Shown: in pieces, positions 51,301 through 59,951 of the stretch | Layout of the letters: each line of letters opens with the position of its first letter | How positions within the stretch are numbered: the first letter of the stretch is position 1 | Source of the DNA: JAFAMB01 sp963775805 | GTDB lineage: Bacteria; Verrucomicrobiota; Verrucomicrobiia; Chthoniobacterales; JAFAMB01 | Direction of reading: 5' to 3' | NCBI GenBank assembly: GCA_963775805.1 | Contig: CAVZKG010000001.1 | Span: 248,001 to 312,000 of the forward strand | Length of the DNA: 64,000 nt | The notes under the pieces: generated by a model | Seen by the model: the letters and a program-made list of their open reading frames with translations, nothing else | The model's database searches: none | What the model was told of the DNA's origin: nothing | Position numbers and translations under genes: made by a program

Positions 51301-52829
51301 TCTCCTTGTCTTTCGCCACCGCACCACCGCGTCTTGCGCTGGTTGACATTACGAAGCGGTTTGGTTCGTTTTTGGCTAACGACAAGGTCTCGCTTAAGCT
51401 TGATCCCGGAAGCTTTCATGCTTTGCTCGGTGAAAATGGGGCTGGGAAAAGCACGTTGGTGAAGTGCATCATGGGCTATCACCTTGCAGACGAAGGCGAT
51501 ATCTTCGTCGGGGAGACTATCCGCCAAATCCGTAGCCCGTACGATGCTCATAAGCTGGGGATCGGGATGGTGTATCAGCATTTTACGGTTGTCCCGGCGA
51601 TGACAGTCGCGGAGAACCTTCTGTTGGCGCGACCAGATCTTCCCCATGTGATTAATTGGTCTTCCGAACGCAAGAAATTGAATGATTTTTTGGCCACGGC
51701 ACCTTTCAAAATCGATTTGAACGCGAAGATTTCTGATCTTGCTGCTGGCCAAAAACAGAAGGTCGAGATACTAAAGCAGCTCTATCTCAACAGCAGGGTC
51801 TTGATCCTGGACGAGCCGACTTCGGTTCTAACACCCGTCGAAGCGGATGAAGTTCTTCGGATGTTGCATCGGATGGTCGATGCCGGTCAGCTCAGCGTTT
51901 TGATCATCACACATAAGTTCCGCGAGGTGACGACCTACTGCGACGAAGTCACCGTTCTACGTAAGGGAAAGGTCACCGGCAGAGGCAAAGTCAAGGACCT
52001 GACAACCTCGGACATGGCGACGATGATGATCGGAGAGCAGCGATCCGAAAAAGTGATCCAAAAGAGAATCCAGGAGTCAGGCGCGCCTCTTCTAGAGATC
52101 AAAGGTCTCGAAGCGAATAGGGACAACGGGGTGTGCGCGGTTTCCGGGTTCGATCTTTCCGTCCATCCCGGAGAGATTGTTGGTGTTGCCGGAGTATCCG
52201 GAAACGGACAACGGGAGCTTGTGGAAGTATTGGGTGGTCAGCGACCTGCGACTGGAGGCGAAATACGCGTCAAAGGCAGACGTTTTGGAATGACTCGGAG
52301 AGAGATCCTGGATCATCACATTTACGTCTTACCGGAGGAGCCGTTGCGGAGCGCCTGTGCTCCACAAATGAGTATCGCTGAGAACTTTGTTCTGCGAACT
52401 TTCGACCGGCCACCCTTGGCTTGGAACCGCTGGTGGCTACGGCGCCGCCGGATTCGCGAGAACGGGCGAGAATGGATCAGCAAGTTTAGTGTGCGCACCC
52501 GGGACGAGACGACTCCCATTGCAAATTTATCGGGCGGCAATGTTCAGCGAGCGGTTCTCGCACGTGACCTCGGCCCGGGAACCGCCAAGATACTCGTCAT
52601 TGCCAATCCATGTATGGGTCTGGACTTTGGCGCGGTCGATTTTATACATTCTCAGCTTCTTGAAGCACGCAACCGAGACGTCGCGATCCTGCTCTTAAGT
52701 GAGGATCTGGACGAACTGGTTGCCCTTTCGGACCGGCTGGTGGTCATGGCAGCAGGCAAAATTGTTTACTCGGCGCCAGTGGCCGAGATTGACCGGCAGT
52801 TAGTCGGAGAAAAAATGGCAAGCCATTGA
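51297..52829 (+). CDS. BMP-type ABC transporter ATPase (tandem NBD)
   Basis: This 510-residue ATPase has two nucleotide-binding domains in one chain (YufO-like). The first has Walker A GENGAGKSTLVK, signature LAAGQKQKVEILK (the canonical LSGGQ is altered) and Walker B VLILDEPTSVLTPVEAD. The second has degenerate Walker A GVSGNGQREL, signature LSGGNVQRAVLARD and a degenerate Walker B (VIANPCMGLDFGAV). This asymmetric pattern is normal for the family. It starts within the stop of the biuret-hydrolase gene, so transporter and hydrolase are translationally linked. It energises import of the BMP-bound solute. Confidence 0.92.
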   Translation: MISLSFATAPPRLALVDITKRFGSFLANDKVSLKLDPGSFHALLGENGAGKSTLVKCIMGYHLADEGDIFVGETIRQIRSPYDAHKLGIGMVYQHFTVVPAMTVAENLLLARPDLPHVINWSSERKKLNDFLATAPFKIDLNAKISDLAAGQKQKVEILKQLYLNSRVLILDEPTSVLTPVEADEVLRMLHRMVDAGQLSVLIITHKFREVTTYCDEVTVLRKGKVTGRGKVKDLTTSDMATMMIGEQRSEKVIQKRIQESGAPLLEIKGLEANRDNGVCAVSGFDLSVHPGEIVGVAGVSGNGQRELVEVLGGQRPATGGEIRVKGRRFGMTRREILDHHIYVLPEEPLRSACAPQMSIAENFVLRTFDRPPLAWNRWWLRRRRIRENGREWISKFSVRTRDETTPIANLSGGNVQRAVLARDLGPGTAKILVIANPCMGLDFGAVDFIHSQLLEARNRDVAILLLSEDLDELVALSDRLVVMAAGKIVYSAPVAEIDRQLVGEKMASH

Positions 52830-52899
52830 AGCAGGGGCACGGGGGCCTTCACGGCGAGAACCGATATTTGTGTAAACCTCGAACCCCTACCCGCACTCG

Positions 52900-53280
52900 A
52901 TGGACGCGCAGCAACTTGCAAAAACGCCCCCGTTTGAAATCAAAGACCTTTTTCATATTGCCGATCGCCAGGATGAAATCTCTTGGAGTCCTTATAAAAA
53001 GGGAGTCGAAATTTTCCGACTCTATGGCGATGGCATAACCGGTCCGACGGCAGCGCTTCTGCGGTACAGAGAAGCTGGAGAAGTCCCGATGCATGAACAT
53101 GCAGGGTACGAACACATATTCGTTCTATCCGGTTCGCAAAAAGACGAAAATGGAACTTTCAACGCCGGGAGCGTAGTGATCAATTCGCCTGGAACCAGGC
53201 ACCAGGTTAAGAGCGACGCTGGATGTATCGTTTTGGCGATTTACGAAAAGCCAGTCCGATTTATCGATAACGCCGGGTGA
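52900..53280 (+). CDS. Small cupin (ChrR/anti-ECF-like)
   Basis: This 126-residue single-domain cupin has metal-ligand motif 1 MHEHAGYEHIFVLSGSQ (H-x-H, E, H) and motif 2 NSPGTRHQV. This is the ChrR-like cupin type, found alone or in anti-sigma factors, and the metal is probably Zn or Fe. It follows the ATPase by 70 bp and is probably the last gene of the ureide operon. A hydrolase, isomerase or sensor role cannot be separated from sequence. Confidence 0.8.
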   Translation: MDAQQLAKTPPFEIKDLFHIADRQDEISWSPYKKGVEIFRLYGDGITGPTAALLRYREAGEVPMHEHAGYEHIFVLSGSQKDENGTFNAGSVVINSPGTRHQVKSDAGCIVLAIYEKPVRFIDNAG

Positions 53281-53435
53281 CAGCCGACCATTTTGCTGAA
53301 TGGAATGTGCCCGGCAAAATTCCGGGATGAATGCTCTGATCGGGGCTTTTCAGAGTTAGAACACCGATTCAAGTTGGACTATCTATCTTTCGAGAATGTA
53401 TCGGATAAGCGCAGCCATCCGGCGGAGGCTAATAT

Positions 53436-54524
53436 ATGAATGAGGTCGATGGGAGCGAAGAAGCGATTCAGTCAAAAAACGATGCAAAGAAAGAGTCGTT
53501 CCTTGCTCTACACGAATTCGAGCCTAAAGCCCGCGAGCGATTGCCGCACGCGGTGTACGAGTACATAGCGGGCGGTGCGGGCGACGAGTACTCCTTGCGA
53601 GCTAATGAAGAAAGTTATCGGAAGATTTATCTCCGTCCAAGAGTGTTGCGATCATCGGCACCGACCGAGATAGGGCAAGAGCTGTTTGGCAGATCTTTGC
53701 CTGCGCCTGTTCTTTTGGCTCCGGCCGCCTATCAGCGGCTGATGCATCCGGAGGGCGAACTGGGCTCCGTTCGGGGCGCTGTTCGCCATGGATTGCCTTT
53801 TATTCTCAGCTCGAACGGGACAGTTTCGATCGAGGAGATCATGGCAACGCCTGGAGCTCGCTGCTGGTTTCAAATCTATGTCCAAAGCGACCGCGGTTTC
53901 ACGCTTAACTCGATCGAACGGGTTGAAGCAGCAGGGTGCGAAGCGATTTGCGTAACGGTCGACACGCCGGTGCTCGGATTTCGGCCGCGCCAATTCCGAG
54001 CCGGATTCAGTATTCCGGCAAACGTTCCATTACCGCACGCTGCGGGGGTGCGAGTCGCTTCCGATTCCGGGCGGCACAGCCCGATCACATGGCAAGATTT
54101 GGAATGGCTCCGTTCTACAGTGAAAAGCAAGCTGCTGCTCAAAGGCATCCTTCATCCGGCGGATGCAGAATTGGCGATTCAATCAGGGGTTGATGGCATC
54201 ATCGTATCGAACCACGGCGGACGTAATCTCGACACGGTGGTTCCAACCATCGAGGCATTGCCGGACATCGCACAACAGGTTGCCGGCCGAGTCCCCCTAC
54301 TGGTGGACGGCGGAATCCGGCGCGGCACCGACGCGCTCAAAGCTTTGGCCCGCGGAGCGAACGCGGTCCTGATCGGCCGGCCTTACCTGTACGCTTTGGC
54401 GGTTGGGGGAGCGGACGGGGTCGCACGCTGTCTTTCGCTACTCATTGAGGAATTGCGACTCGCCATGGCATTGGTGGGAGCACCGTCCCTGCGAGAGCTG
54501 GACCGTGCGGTGGAGTGGCATTGA
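53436..54524 (+). CDS. FMN-dependent 2-hydroxyacid dehydrogenase/oxidase
   Basis: This 362-residue TIM-barrel flavoprotein of the glycolate oxidase/lactate oxidase/mandelate dehydrogenase family oxidises an (S)-2-hydroxy acid to the keto acid. GGAGG precedes the ATG by eight bases. Residues visible: YEYIAGGAGDEYSLRANEES, the FMN strand APAAYQRLMHPEGE, QIYVQSDRG, K in LLLKGILHPADA, catalytic His-Arg in IIVSNHGGRNLDTV, and phosphate-binding VLIGRPYLYAL. The oxidase or dehydrogenase nature and the substrate are unclear. It is separated by 155 bp from the cupin gene and has its own ribosome-binding site, so it may be a separate unit. Confidence 0.9.
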   Translation: MNEVDGSEEAIQSKNDAKKESFLALHEFEPKARERLPHAVYEYIAGGAGDEYSLRANEESYRKIYLRPRVLRSSAPTEIGQELFGRSLPAPVLLAPAAYQRLMHPEGELGSVRGAVRHGLPFILSSNGTVSIEEIMATPGARCWFQIYVQSDRGFTLNSIERVEAAGCEAICVTVDTPVLGFRPRQFRAGFSIPANVPLPHAAGVRVASDSGRHSPITWQDLEWLRSTVKSKLLLKGILHPADAELAIQSGVDGIIVSNHGGRNLDTVVPTIEALPDIAQQVAGRVPLLVDGGIRRGTDALKALARGANAVLIGRPYLYALAVGGADGVARCLSLLIEELRLAMALVGAPSLRELDRAVEWH

Positions 54525-54529
54525 AAGGC

Positions 54530-54698
54530 AGAAGTGAGAATTAAGAAGTAAGAAGTACCTCAGGCGAGGCAACCTATTGGTTGATGATGGAAGCACTCTG
54601 AACAAGCGAACGCCGAGCGCCGAATGGTGAACGCCCCAATCGATAGGGATGGACCGAACTCGGAACCCGGAACTCGGAGTCTCGAACTCCAAACTCAC
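54530..54698. repeat. Dispersed repeat cluster
   Basis: AAGTGAGAATTAAGAAGTAAG (54534-54554) repeats the family at 2021-2068. CGAACGCCGAGCGCCGAATG and AACGCCCCAATCGA (to 54644) resemble the 28166-28385 array, and 54655-54698 is a TTCGA/AACTCGGAAC block. The cluster lies between two convergent genes. Confidence 0.7.
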
Positions 54699-55528
54699 TG
54701 CTTGGAGGACGGGGTTGCCGATGGAGTCGGTTTCGGAGTGGGAGAAGGATCTGGGTCATTTAGTTCGACAGTGTTGATACCAGCTTCACTGCCTCCTTCG
54801 GTGTTATAAATCGGACCGGCAGCCTCGATTTGCTTTGCATCGGCACGAAGGTGGCTGGGGACGGTTATATACCAGCCGACGGCAGGATTTACGCCCCAGA
54901 CGTCTGCCTGAATCTTCTCGTCACCGTGACTGGAGAGGTCATAGTCACCGTACTTTCGTCCACCAAAAAACAAGGTGGCACGCATCGCCTTATCACTCTG
55001 GTTCTTAATCAGGAAGGAGCCAGTCGCGTGCTGGTCGAGATCGCTTCCGGCCGAACAGATGATTTGGTGCGGTGCGATCTTCTTGCCCGGCTGATTGTCT
55101 TCAACTGAGCTCAGCTGCCAATCTGCTTCTCCGATCTGTACTCTGCCTCCCTTATTGGTATTATCTAAAACGGCTTGGACGAAAATCTGGAAATTCGTCG
55201 CCCCGTTCTCGAACGGGTCAGTAGCCGGACAATAGACTCCAATTCGACCTGCCTCGTTTCCCTTTCCGCGCTGAGCTGCTTTTCCATCCTGGACGCCGAC
55301 CCTGGTAGTCTGATCGAATTGGTGCTGTCCTGACCAGATCGTGATGTCGTAGGTCCCATTCTGAGTCCGCGAAAAATCGACTTGTACCGCGATTGGTAGC
55401 CCGGTGTAGCGGCCGGTAATCGTTTTCCTGTCGGGCGCAGTGTGAGTGTTCAGGGTGCCGACAATCTCTCCACTGCCCAGGCGCGCTAAAGCGAAAACCA
55501 GGAGAAAAGCGGTTCTAACCTGTTTCAT
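54695..55528 (-). CDS. Secreted protein of unknown function
   Basis: This 277-residue protein has a signal peptide (MKQVRTAFLLVFALARLGSG) and a beta-rich mature part (GRYTGLPIAVQVDFSRTQNG, MRATLFFGGRKYGDYDL). The C-terminus is Pro/Ser/Thr-rich (DPDPSPTPKPTPSATPSSKQ), resembling a linker or wall-associated tail. Two cysteines in the mature part (VYCPATDPF and IICSAGSD) could form a disulfide. No family is recognised. The gene's end runs into the dispersed-repeat cluster. Confidence 0.65.
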   Translation of the reverse strand: MKQVRTAFLLVFALARLGSGEIVGTLNTHTAPDRKTITGRYTGLPIAVQVDFSRTQNGTYDITIWSGQHQFDQTTRVGVQDGKAAQRGKGNEAGRIGVYCPATDPFENGATNFQIFVQAVLDNTNKGGRVQIGEADWQLSSVEDNQPGKKIAPHQIICSAGSDLDQHATGSFLIKNQSDKAMRATLFFGGRKYGDYDLSSHGDEKIQADVWGVNPAVGWYITVPSHLRADAKQIEAAGPIYNTEGGSEAGINTVELNDPDPSPTPKPTPSATPSSKQ

Positions 55529-55609
55529 AACCTTTACTTGAGTAAATTCTTGGGCGCGTAAATCTCAACAGTCAAAGTCTCCTGTGAGGTTTCTATTCTC
55601 GCTTAATCT

Positions 55610-56522
55610 TTAGTGATTTTTCGTGATCACGTGTTCCTTGTCAGGAGCTGATTCACTCTTCGCTGTGATCCTTTCGGTCGTCCACGCTTCTTCCGATTCA
55701 ATACCGGAACTACGCGTGGATTTTTCCTCTGGTGAGTTCGGATCTCTCGTAATGCCGTAAGCAAGCGAGGTAAGTTGACTGTTGATGCGTCTGAGGCAGT
55801 TCATCATATCAACGATATTCGACGAACTGCTCTGCACAGAGAGCGGTTTCTCCAGACGGACTTTGCGAGAGAGCCGAGATTCGACATTGATCTGTTCCTT
55901 TTCCCGGATGAATTCGCGAGCCAGACGTGGTTCGCGTGACATCAGCAGTGCAGCGGCTTTTTCGATCCGTCCAAGCAACGGTCAACATTGCCGTTCCGAC
56001 GAAGACGACGAGCGGATAGTGCTCCACGACTCCGAAGAGCAACTTCAGGTCGCTGTTTGTCGCGGCCTCGGCGCCCGCAGAACCGACAATTCCCATGGCG
56101 AGAAAAACTAGCCCAATTCCCAAAAGCATCTGACCGGTTCCGCGAAACAGGGCGCGCTTCAGGAAAAGGAAACCGATTCCTCCGGCGAGTAAGAACACCC
56201 CGGAATAGTCCTGTAACCGAAATGCCAGGAGCTGAACGGACACGGTGATTCCGACGTTTGCTCCCAACACCACCGCCAGCATTCGTCCTGCCGTCAGAGC
56301 GGTCTGATTCAGCATTTGAACAGAAAGCATCGCGATCGCACTTGACGAGGGCGCAATAGCACCGGCTACCATTCCGGCAAAGAACGCTTTGTAACGATTG
56401 TTCGTCATTTGTTGCAGCCAATCGATCAATTGGCCGCCGAAAAGGCGGTCCAACCCCTTTCGGACATATCGCATTCCAAGGAGAACGAGAATGACGCCTG
56501 TCGCTATGTTCAGGAAAAGCAC
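55610..56522 (-). pseudogene. Decayed Na+/phosphate cotransporter (NptA/PNaS-type)
   Basis: The minus strand starts well: MLFLNIATGVILVLLGMRYV, then MVAGAIAPSSSAIAMLSVQM with the SSS motif and GANVGITVSVQLLAF, the first half of a Na/Pi cotransporter. After about 180 residues (VFVGTAMLTVA) the frame breaks. In another frame from 55978 follows a PhoU-like tail (RIEKAAALLMSREPRLAREF; NIVDMMNCLRRINSQLTSLA), which normally lies 300 or more residues further on. The second transport repeat is therefore deleted and the ends are out of frame. A complete transporter cannot be made from it. Confidence 0.8.
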
Positions 56523-57235
56523 GTTACATCAGTAATTTTTTGAGTTCTTCTGGTCGTGATGATTCAATCACCACCCTGCAGCGCTAAATTCCATCAGAAA
56601 CAGTCGCAGGACAGCGGCCATCGCTGCGTTATCCAAAATGGGAACCAACGAACCTTTATTTGCGAGCAAGAACTATCGCGCCAGGCTTTTGACGTCCCTG
56701 GATCTCGATTTAATCGATGCATTTAACCAACGTTGTTTCGGCTTCTACTTATTCCAGAAGGGCGCTCACTGGGTGCACGCGTGCATGGAGTACTAAAAAA
56801 TGCTGTTGTGAAACCGGGAGGAGATTGAACGACGTTTCTACTTGCTCAGCCCCGGAGTGTAAGTGAGTCATCTCGAATAACTCACCCTCCTCAAGCACCT
56901 CGCCTTAAGCCAACGCATATGCTGTGAGACGCCTAACCTACCTAACCATTTACCGTAGGATAGGCGTCTCGCCTTGGCAAAATACTCGGGTAGGCTAGGG
57001 CATCGTTGTCTTTAAACTGCCCGCTGGTTCGTCGTATGGATGAAACAGAAGGAAAAAGCAATGTGTCCAGTTTGCATCTCAACGATGGCGGTGATGATTG
57101 CCGGCGCGACTTCAACCAGCGATGAGTACGCTGGTTCAGCCGGTACTCAACCCTAACGCGCATTTTTCATAAAAAATGCGTCCGGAGGCCCGAAATCTCA
57201 AAAGAGGTTGGTTCGTGAGATATCCGGCTCCGAGG
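56523..57235. other. Gene-poor stretch with hairpin and one tiny frame
   Basis: A 52-codon frame (56638-56796, MGTNEPLFASKNYRARLLTS...) begins like a Crp-type N-terminus but lacks a ribosome-binding site and is not claimed as a gene. At 56926-56970 GAGACGCCTAACCTAC and GTAGGATAGGCGTCTC pair as a 16-bp stem with one mismatch; this is the dispersed GGACAGGCGAGACGCC family in hairpin form. Nothing else is visible. Confidence 0.55.
56926..56970. repeat. Hairpin form of GAGACGCC repeat
   Basis: GAGACGCCTAACCTAC (56926-56941) is complementary to GTAGGATAGGCGTCTC (56955-56970), with a 13-base loop. Confidence 0.75.
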
Positions 57236-57472
57236 TCAATCAATCTCAAAGATGTCCCCGACTTGAAACGGGGGACGGTCGTCGTAATAAAAATGCCATT
57301 CTTTTTCGACCCGGGTAGCACCGTTAAAACTCCCCGGTAAAATAGTCCGCCAAGCTTCCTCAGAAGAGAGGTTCGCCTCTGGAGAGACCACGGCGACAAC
57401 GGTAAATCCTGAGACTTTTTGCGGGACAATATCCAAAATCCGGATTGTGGCCTTGTTAGCTAAATTTTGCAT
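57236..57472 (-). CDS. Small protein of unknown function (78 aa)
   Basis: This 78-residue frame has an excellent ribosome-binding site (AAGGAG eleven bases before the ATG). The sequence is beta-rich and soluble (TIRILDIVPQKVSGFTVVAV, EKEWHFYYDDRPPFQVGDIF), without a signal or membrane segment. It may be a single small beta barrel of the OB- or SH3-like kind, but no family is recognised. It lies upstream of the decayed transporter on the same strand and 82 bp from the DAG-kinase-like gene. Confidence 0.6.
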   Translation of the reverse strand: MQNLANKATIRILDIVPQKVSGFTVVAVVSPEANLSSEEAWRTILPGSFNGATRVEKEWHFYYDDRPPFQVGDIFEID

Positions 57473-57554
57473 CGATTCCTTCTCCTTCTGACTGAGGCAG
57501 TTTCGTGCTTAGTTCGCATTCCACCGGGTGGTCGGCTCTGCTGGACGCATCCAC

Positions 57555-58451
57555 TTACAAAGCGGGAAGGGATGCATATTTCAGAGCCGCCGGCTCCAAA
57601 TCAATCACCAGGGGATAACTCGGCTCCATGATCAGTTCGCTGTCGATATGTACGGGTCCAATGCGGCTTGCACTCGCTTCGACTCGACGGCAAAGGAGGC
57701 GTTCAAAGTCTGCGGCACTTTTATGTCCCGGCAATTGAAGTTGAAGCCAGCGGGAAAAATCCTCACGGTCACTTTCACGCACGCAAATGAGGTCGAGATA
57801 CCCGTCGCCAGGATCGGCATCCGGTCCCAGGTGAAGTCTTGGGCCAATCACCTCCATATTCATCACCGCAATCAAAACAAAATGATCGGAGATGACTATG
57901 CCGTCCACTTTCAGCTCACATTCGATGGCTTCGAATTGGCGACTGATGGTTTGAAGATGTTCCAAAGCGTACGCGAATTTCTGATTCCGGGATTGCGCGC
58001 GCTGCATTGCGCTTTTCTTCGGCGAGGTTTGTAAATCGAAAATCAGGTCGACGAAGACCCCCATTCCGGCGGCTTCCAGAAAAGGTTTCCTCTGATTTCC
58101 AAGCATCAGTCTGCCAAGATCCAGGGGCTTAATTGTTGTTTGTTCCAGATTCGATGCCAGTCGCTCGGTATGCGCGGTTTGGCCCAGGCAATCGGCAATG
58201 TTATTGGCTGTTCCCAGGGGAATAATGCTGAAGGGTGTCTGCCGAAGATAGGGTGCCACCAGTTGAACGGTCCCGTCTCCCCCCAGAATGATTGCTCTTT
58301 CGATCTGGGAAGAGATCGCGCGTTGCCAATCAGGTTCTTTGGTACTCACGTAGGTCACTTCGTGCTTTGCTCGTTCAAAAGCACACCGAAGATCTTGGGC
58401 ATCGGCTTCTCCCCGAAAGGCATCGGGATTATGGATTAGTGCAATTTTCAC
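57555..58451 (-). CDS. Diacylglycerol/sphingosine-kinase-like lipid kinase
   Basis: This 298-residue member of the DAGK catalytic family (YegS/DgkB-like) uses ATP to phosphorylate a lipid hydroxyl at the inner membrane. N-terminal ALIHNPDAFRG, the nucleotide motif ILGGDGTVQLV and IIPLGTANNIADCLG are all present, followed by VIGPRLHLGPDADPGDGYLD, conserved in the second domain. The lipid substrate is not evident. It is divergent from surE with about 75 bp between starts. Confidence 0.88.
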   Translation of the reverse strand: MKIALIHNPDAFRGEADAQDLRCAFERAKHEVTYVSTKEPDWQRAISSQIERAIILGGDGTVQLVAPYLRQTPFSIIPLGTANNIADCLGQTAHTERLASNLEQTTIKPLDLGRLMLGNQRKPFLEAAGMGVFVDLIFDLQTSPKKSAMQRAQSRNQKFAYALEHLQTISRQFEAIECELKVDGIVISDHFVLIAVMNMEVIGPRLHLGPDADPGDGYLDLICVRESDREDFSRWLQLQLPGHKSAADFERLLCRRVEASASRIGPVHIDSELIMEPSYPLVIDLEPAALKYASLPAL

Positions 58452-58527
58452 GTTCCTTCAAAACAACCAATGATCTTTCTGTATTCGAACCAGAGGACCA
58501 ACTCAGTTGCATTTTGTGGTTACGAAT

Positions 58528-59250
58528 ATGCGAATACTTATTTCGAACGACGACGGAATCTACAGTCCCGGCATTCTGCTTCTGGCAGAGGTGGCGGCAA
58601 CATTTGGAGACGTGCGAATCGTGGCTCCGGACGTTGAGCAATCTTCGATGGGGGCAGCCATTACTTCCAGCCGACCGCTGTTATTTCAAAAAACGCTAAT
58701 CAAGGAGTTCGACGCTTATCGCGTCAATGGAACGCCTTCCGATTGTGTCGCGTTAGGACTCCATCTATGGGGTGGCGCAGATATCGTACTGTCCGGAGTC
58801 AATCTTGGTTCAAATCTTGGAAACTCGACATGGCATTCCGGTACGCTCGCTGCCGCCAGACAGGCGGTCTTGTTGGGTACCCGCGGAATCGCGTTGAGTA
58901 CTCCGGCCGAAGACAATGGCTTGGAGTTCACGAATTTAAACCCGTCACTCCTGGAAGTCCTTCAGCTCTTAATTCACCAAAAGGAGGAACAATTGCTGAA
59001 CGTGAATATCCCGCGAAACTCGCGAGGTGTGCAGTGGACTCGTCAGTCTGTCAGACATTATGACGGAAAGATTATTCCAGGCAAGGATCCAAGGGGACGA
59101 GAGAATTTCTGGTTCACCGTGATTCCATTGGAAAAGGCAGACACCGGTACCGATCGCTGGGCAGTCGAAAACGGTTGGACATCTGTCACACCGCTCCGGT
59201 TGGATTTGACCGATGAGGCTGCGCTTACGCGAAAATCGCAAGAGTGCTGA
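58528..59250 (+). CDS. surE: 5'/3'-nucleotidase SurE
   Basis: This 240-residue divalent-metal survival protein dephosphorylates nucleoside monophosphates. The ATG at 58528 gives the canonical N-terminus MRILISNDDGIYSPG with the DD metal pair; an upstream in-frame TTG is unlikely. Further motifs are VNGTPSDCVALGL, VLSGVNLGSNLGN (the metal Asn) and STWHSGTLAAARQAVLLG. It is close to the usual SurE length of about 250. Confidence 0.95.
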   Translation: MRILISNDDGIYSPGILLLAEVAATFGDVRIVAPDVEQSSMGAAITSSRPLLFQKTLIKEFDAYRVNGTPSDCVALGLHLWGGADIVLSGVNLGSNLGNSTWHSGTLAAARQAVLLGTRGIALSTPAEDNGLEFTNLNPSLLEVLQLLIHQKEEQLLNVNIPRNSRGVQWTRQSVRHYDGKIIPGKDPRGRENFWFTVIPLEKADTGTDRWAVENGWTSVTPLRLDLTDEAALTRKSQEC

Positions 59251-59275
59251 TTTGCACCGAGCGATTTTGAGTTTA

Positions 59276-59893
59276 TCAACCATGCGGGCTCAGGGCTTGA
59301 TCGAGGAGCTGCTTCTCAATGTTTGTATACGAGAGTTTGAGGGCTGCGGCATGCGCCGCGGGAGACATTTTCTTCCAGGTCTTCCGAAGGATCTCAACGA
59401 TTTTGACTGGATCGGTCTTGGTGACCAGATCGCCGAGTTGGTATTGAAGCGTCACCAAACAGAGGGCGTCTTCAAGAACCTGACACTCAGGGTCCCGCCC
59501 TAAGCCTTTCTTGAGATTCAACTCCCGAACGCGCGCAATCATTTCCTCGTCGTACCCGGTGTCACGCAGTATTGCTTCAGATTTAGAAGCGTGAAACTGT
59601 TTCAAATCAGTTCGCCATCGGAGATAGCCGGCCCGGTTCATTTCGTAGCTGCCGCGCGGGATTGACCAGCGGCAAATGTGCTGGCATCTCGCCGCCAGAA
59701 GAAGCGCTTCCGAAGCATCCGGCTGCAGACCGGTTACCCAGTCAGTCAGGCGAATCGCATATAACAACTCCTGGGCATGAACCACTCCATCAACAACGAC
59801 CTGGTTAGGGTCACGACTGTTCTCTGCATCGAATCGGGCAACGGTCTGTGCAAATCGAGCCCCGAATTTCTCTGGTCCTGACGCGGGTTGCAT
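59276..59893 (-). CDS. DUF4202 family protein
   Basis: This 205-residue all-helical protein of the DUF4202 family has ILLAARCQHICRWSIPRG-type and YEMNRAGYLRWRTDLKQFHA signatures. An HD-like arrangement (RCQHICRW, then LEDALCLVTLQYQ with E and D) suggests a metal-dependent phosphohydrolase, but this is inference. It is convergent with surE (25 bp between stops) and lies about 60 bp downstream of gltD on the same strand. Confidence 0.8.
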   Translation of the reverse strand: MQPASGPEKFGARFAQTVARFDAENSRDPNQVVVDGVVHAQELLYAIRLTDWVTGLQPDASEALLLAARCQHICRWSIPRGSYEMNRAGYLRWRTDLKQFHASKSEAILRDTGYDEEMIARVRELNLKKGLGRDPECQVLEDALCLVTLQYQLGDLVTKTDPVKIVEILRKTWKKMSPAAHAAALKLSYTNIEKQLLDQALSPHG

Positions 59894-59951
59894 GGCTCAC
59901 AAATCTCAGGCGGTTCGTGACTAATTCAGAGCGAGCGTAGCCGATAACCGC

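Noticed and set aside
56638..56796. 52-codon Crp-like N-terminal frame
   Set aside because: Resemblance is limited to about 15 residues, there is no ribosome-binding site and no cyclic-nucleotide or HTH domain follows.
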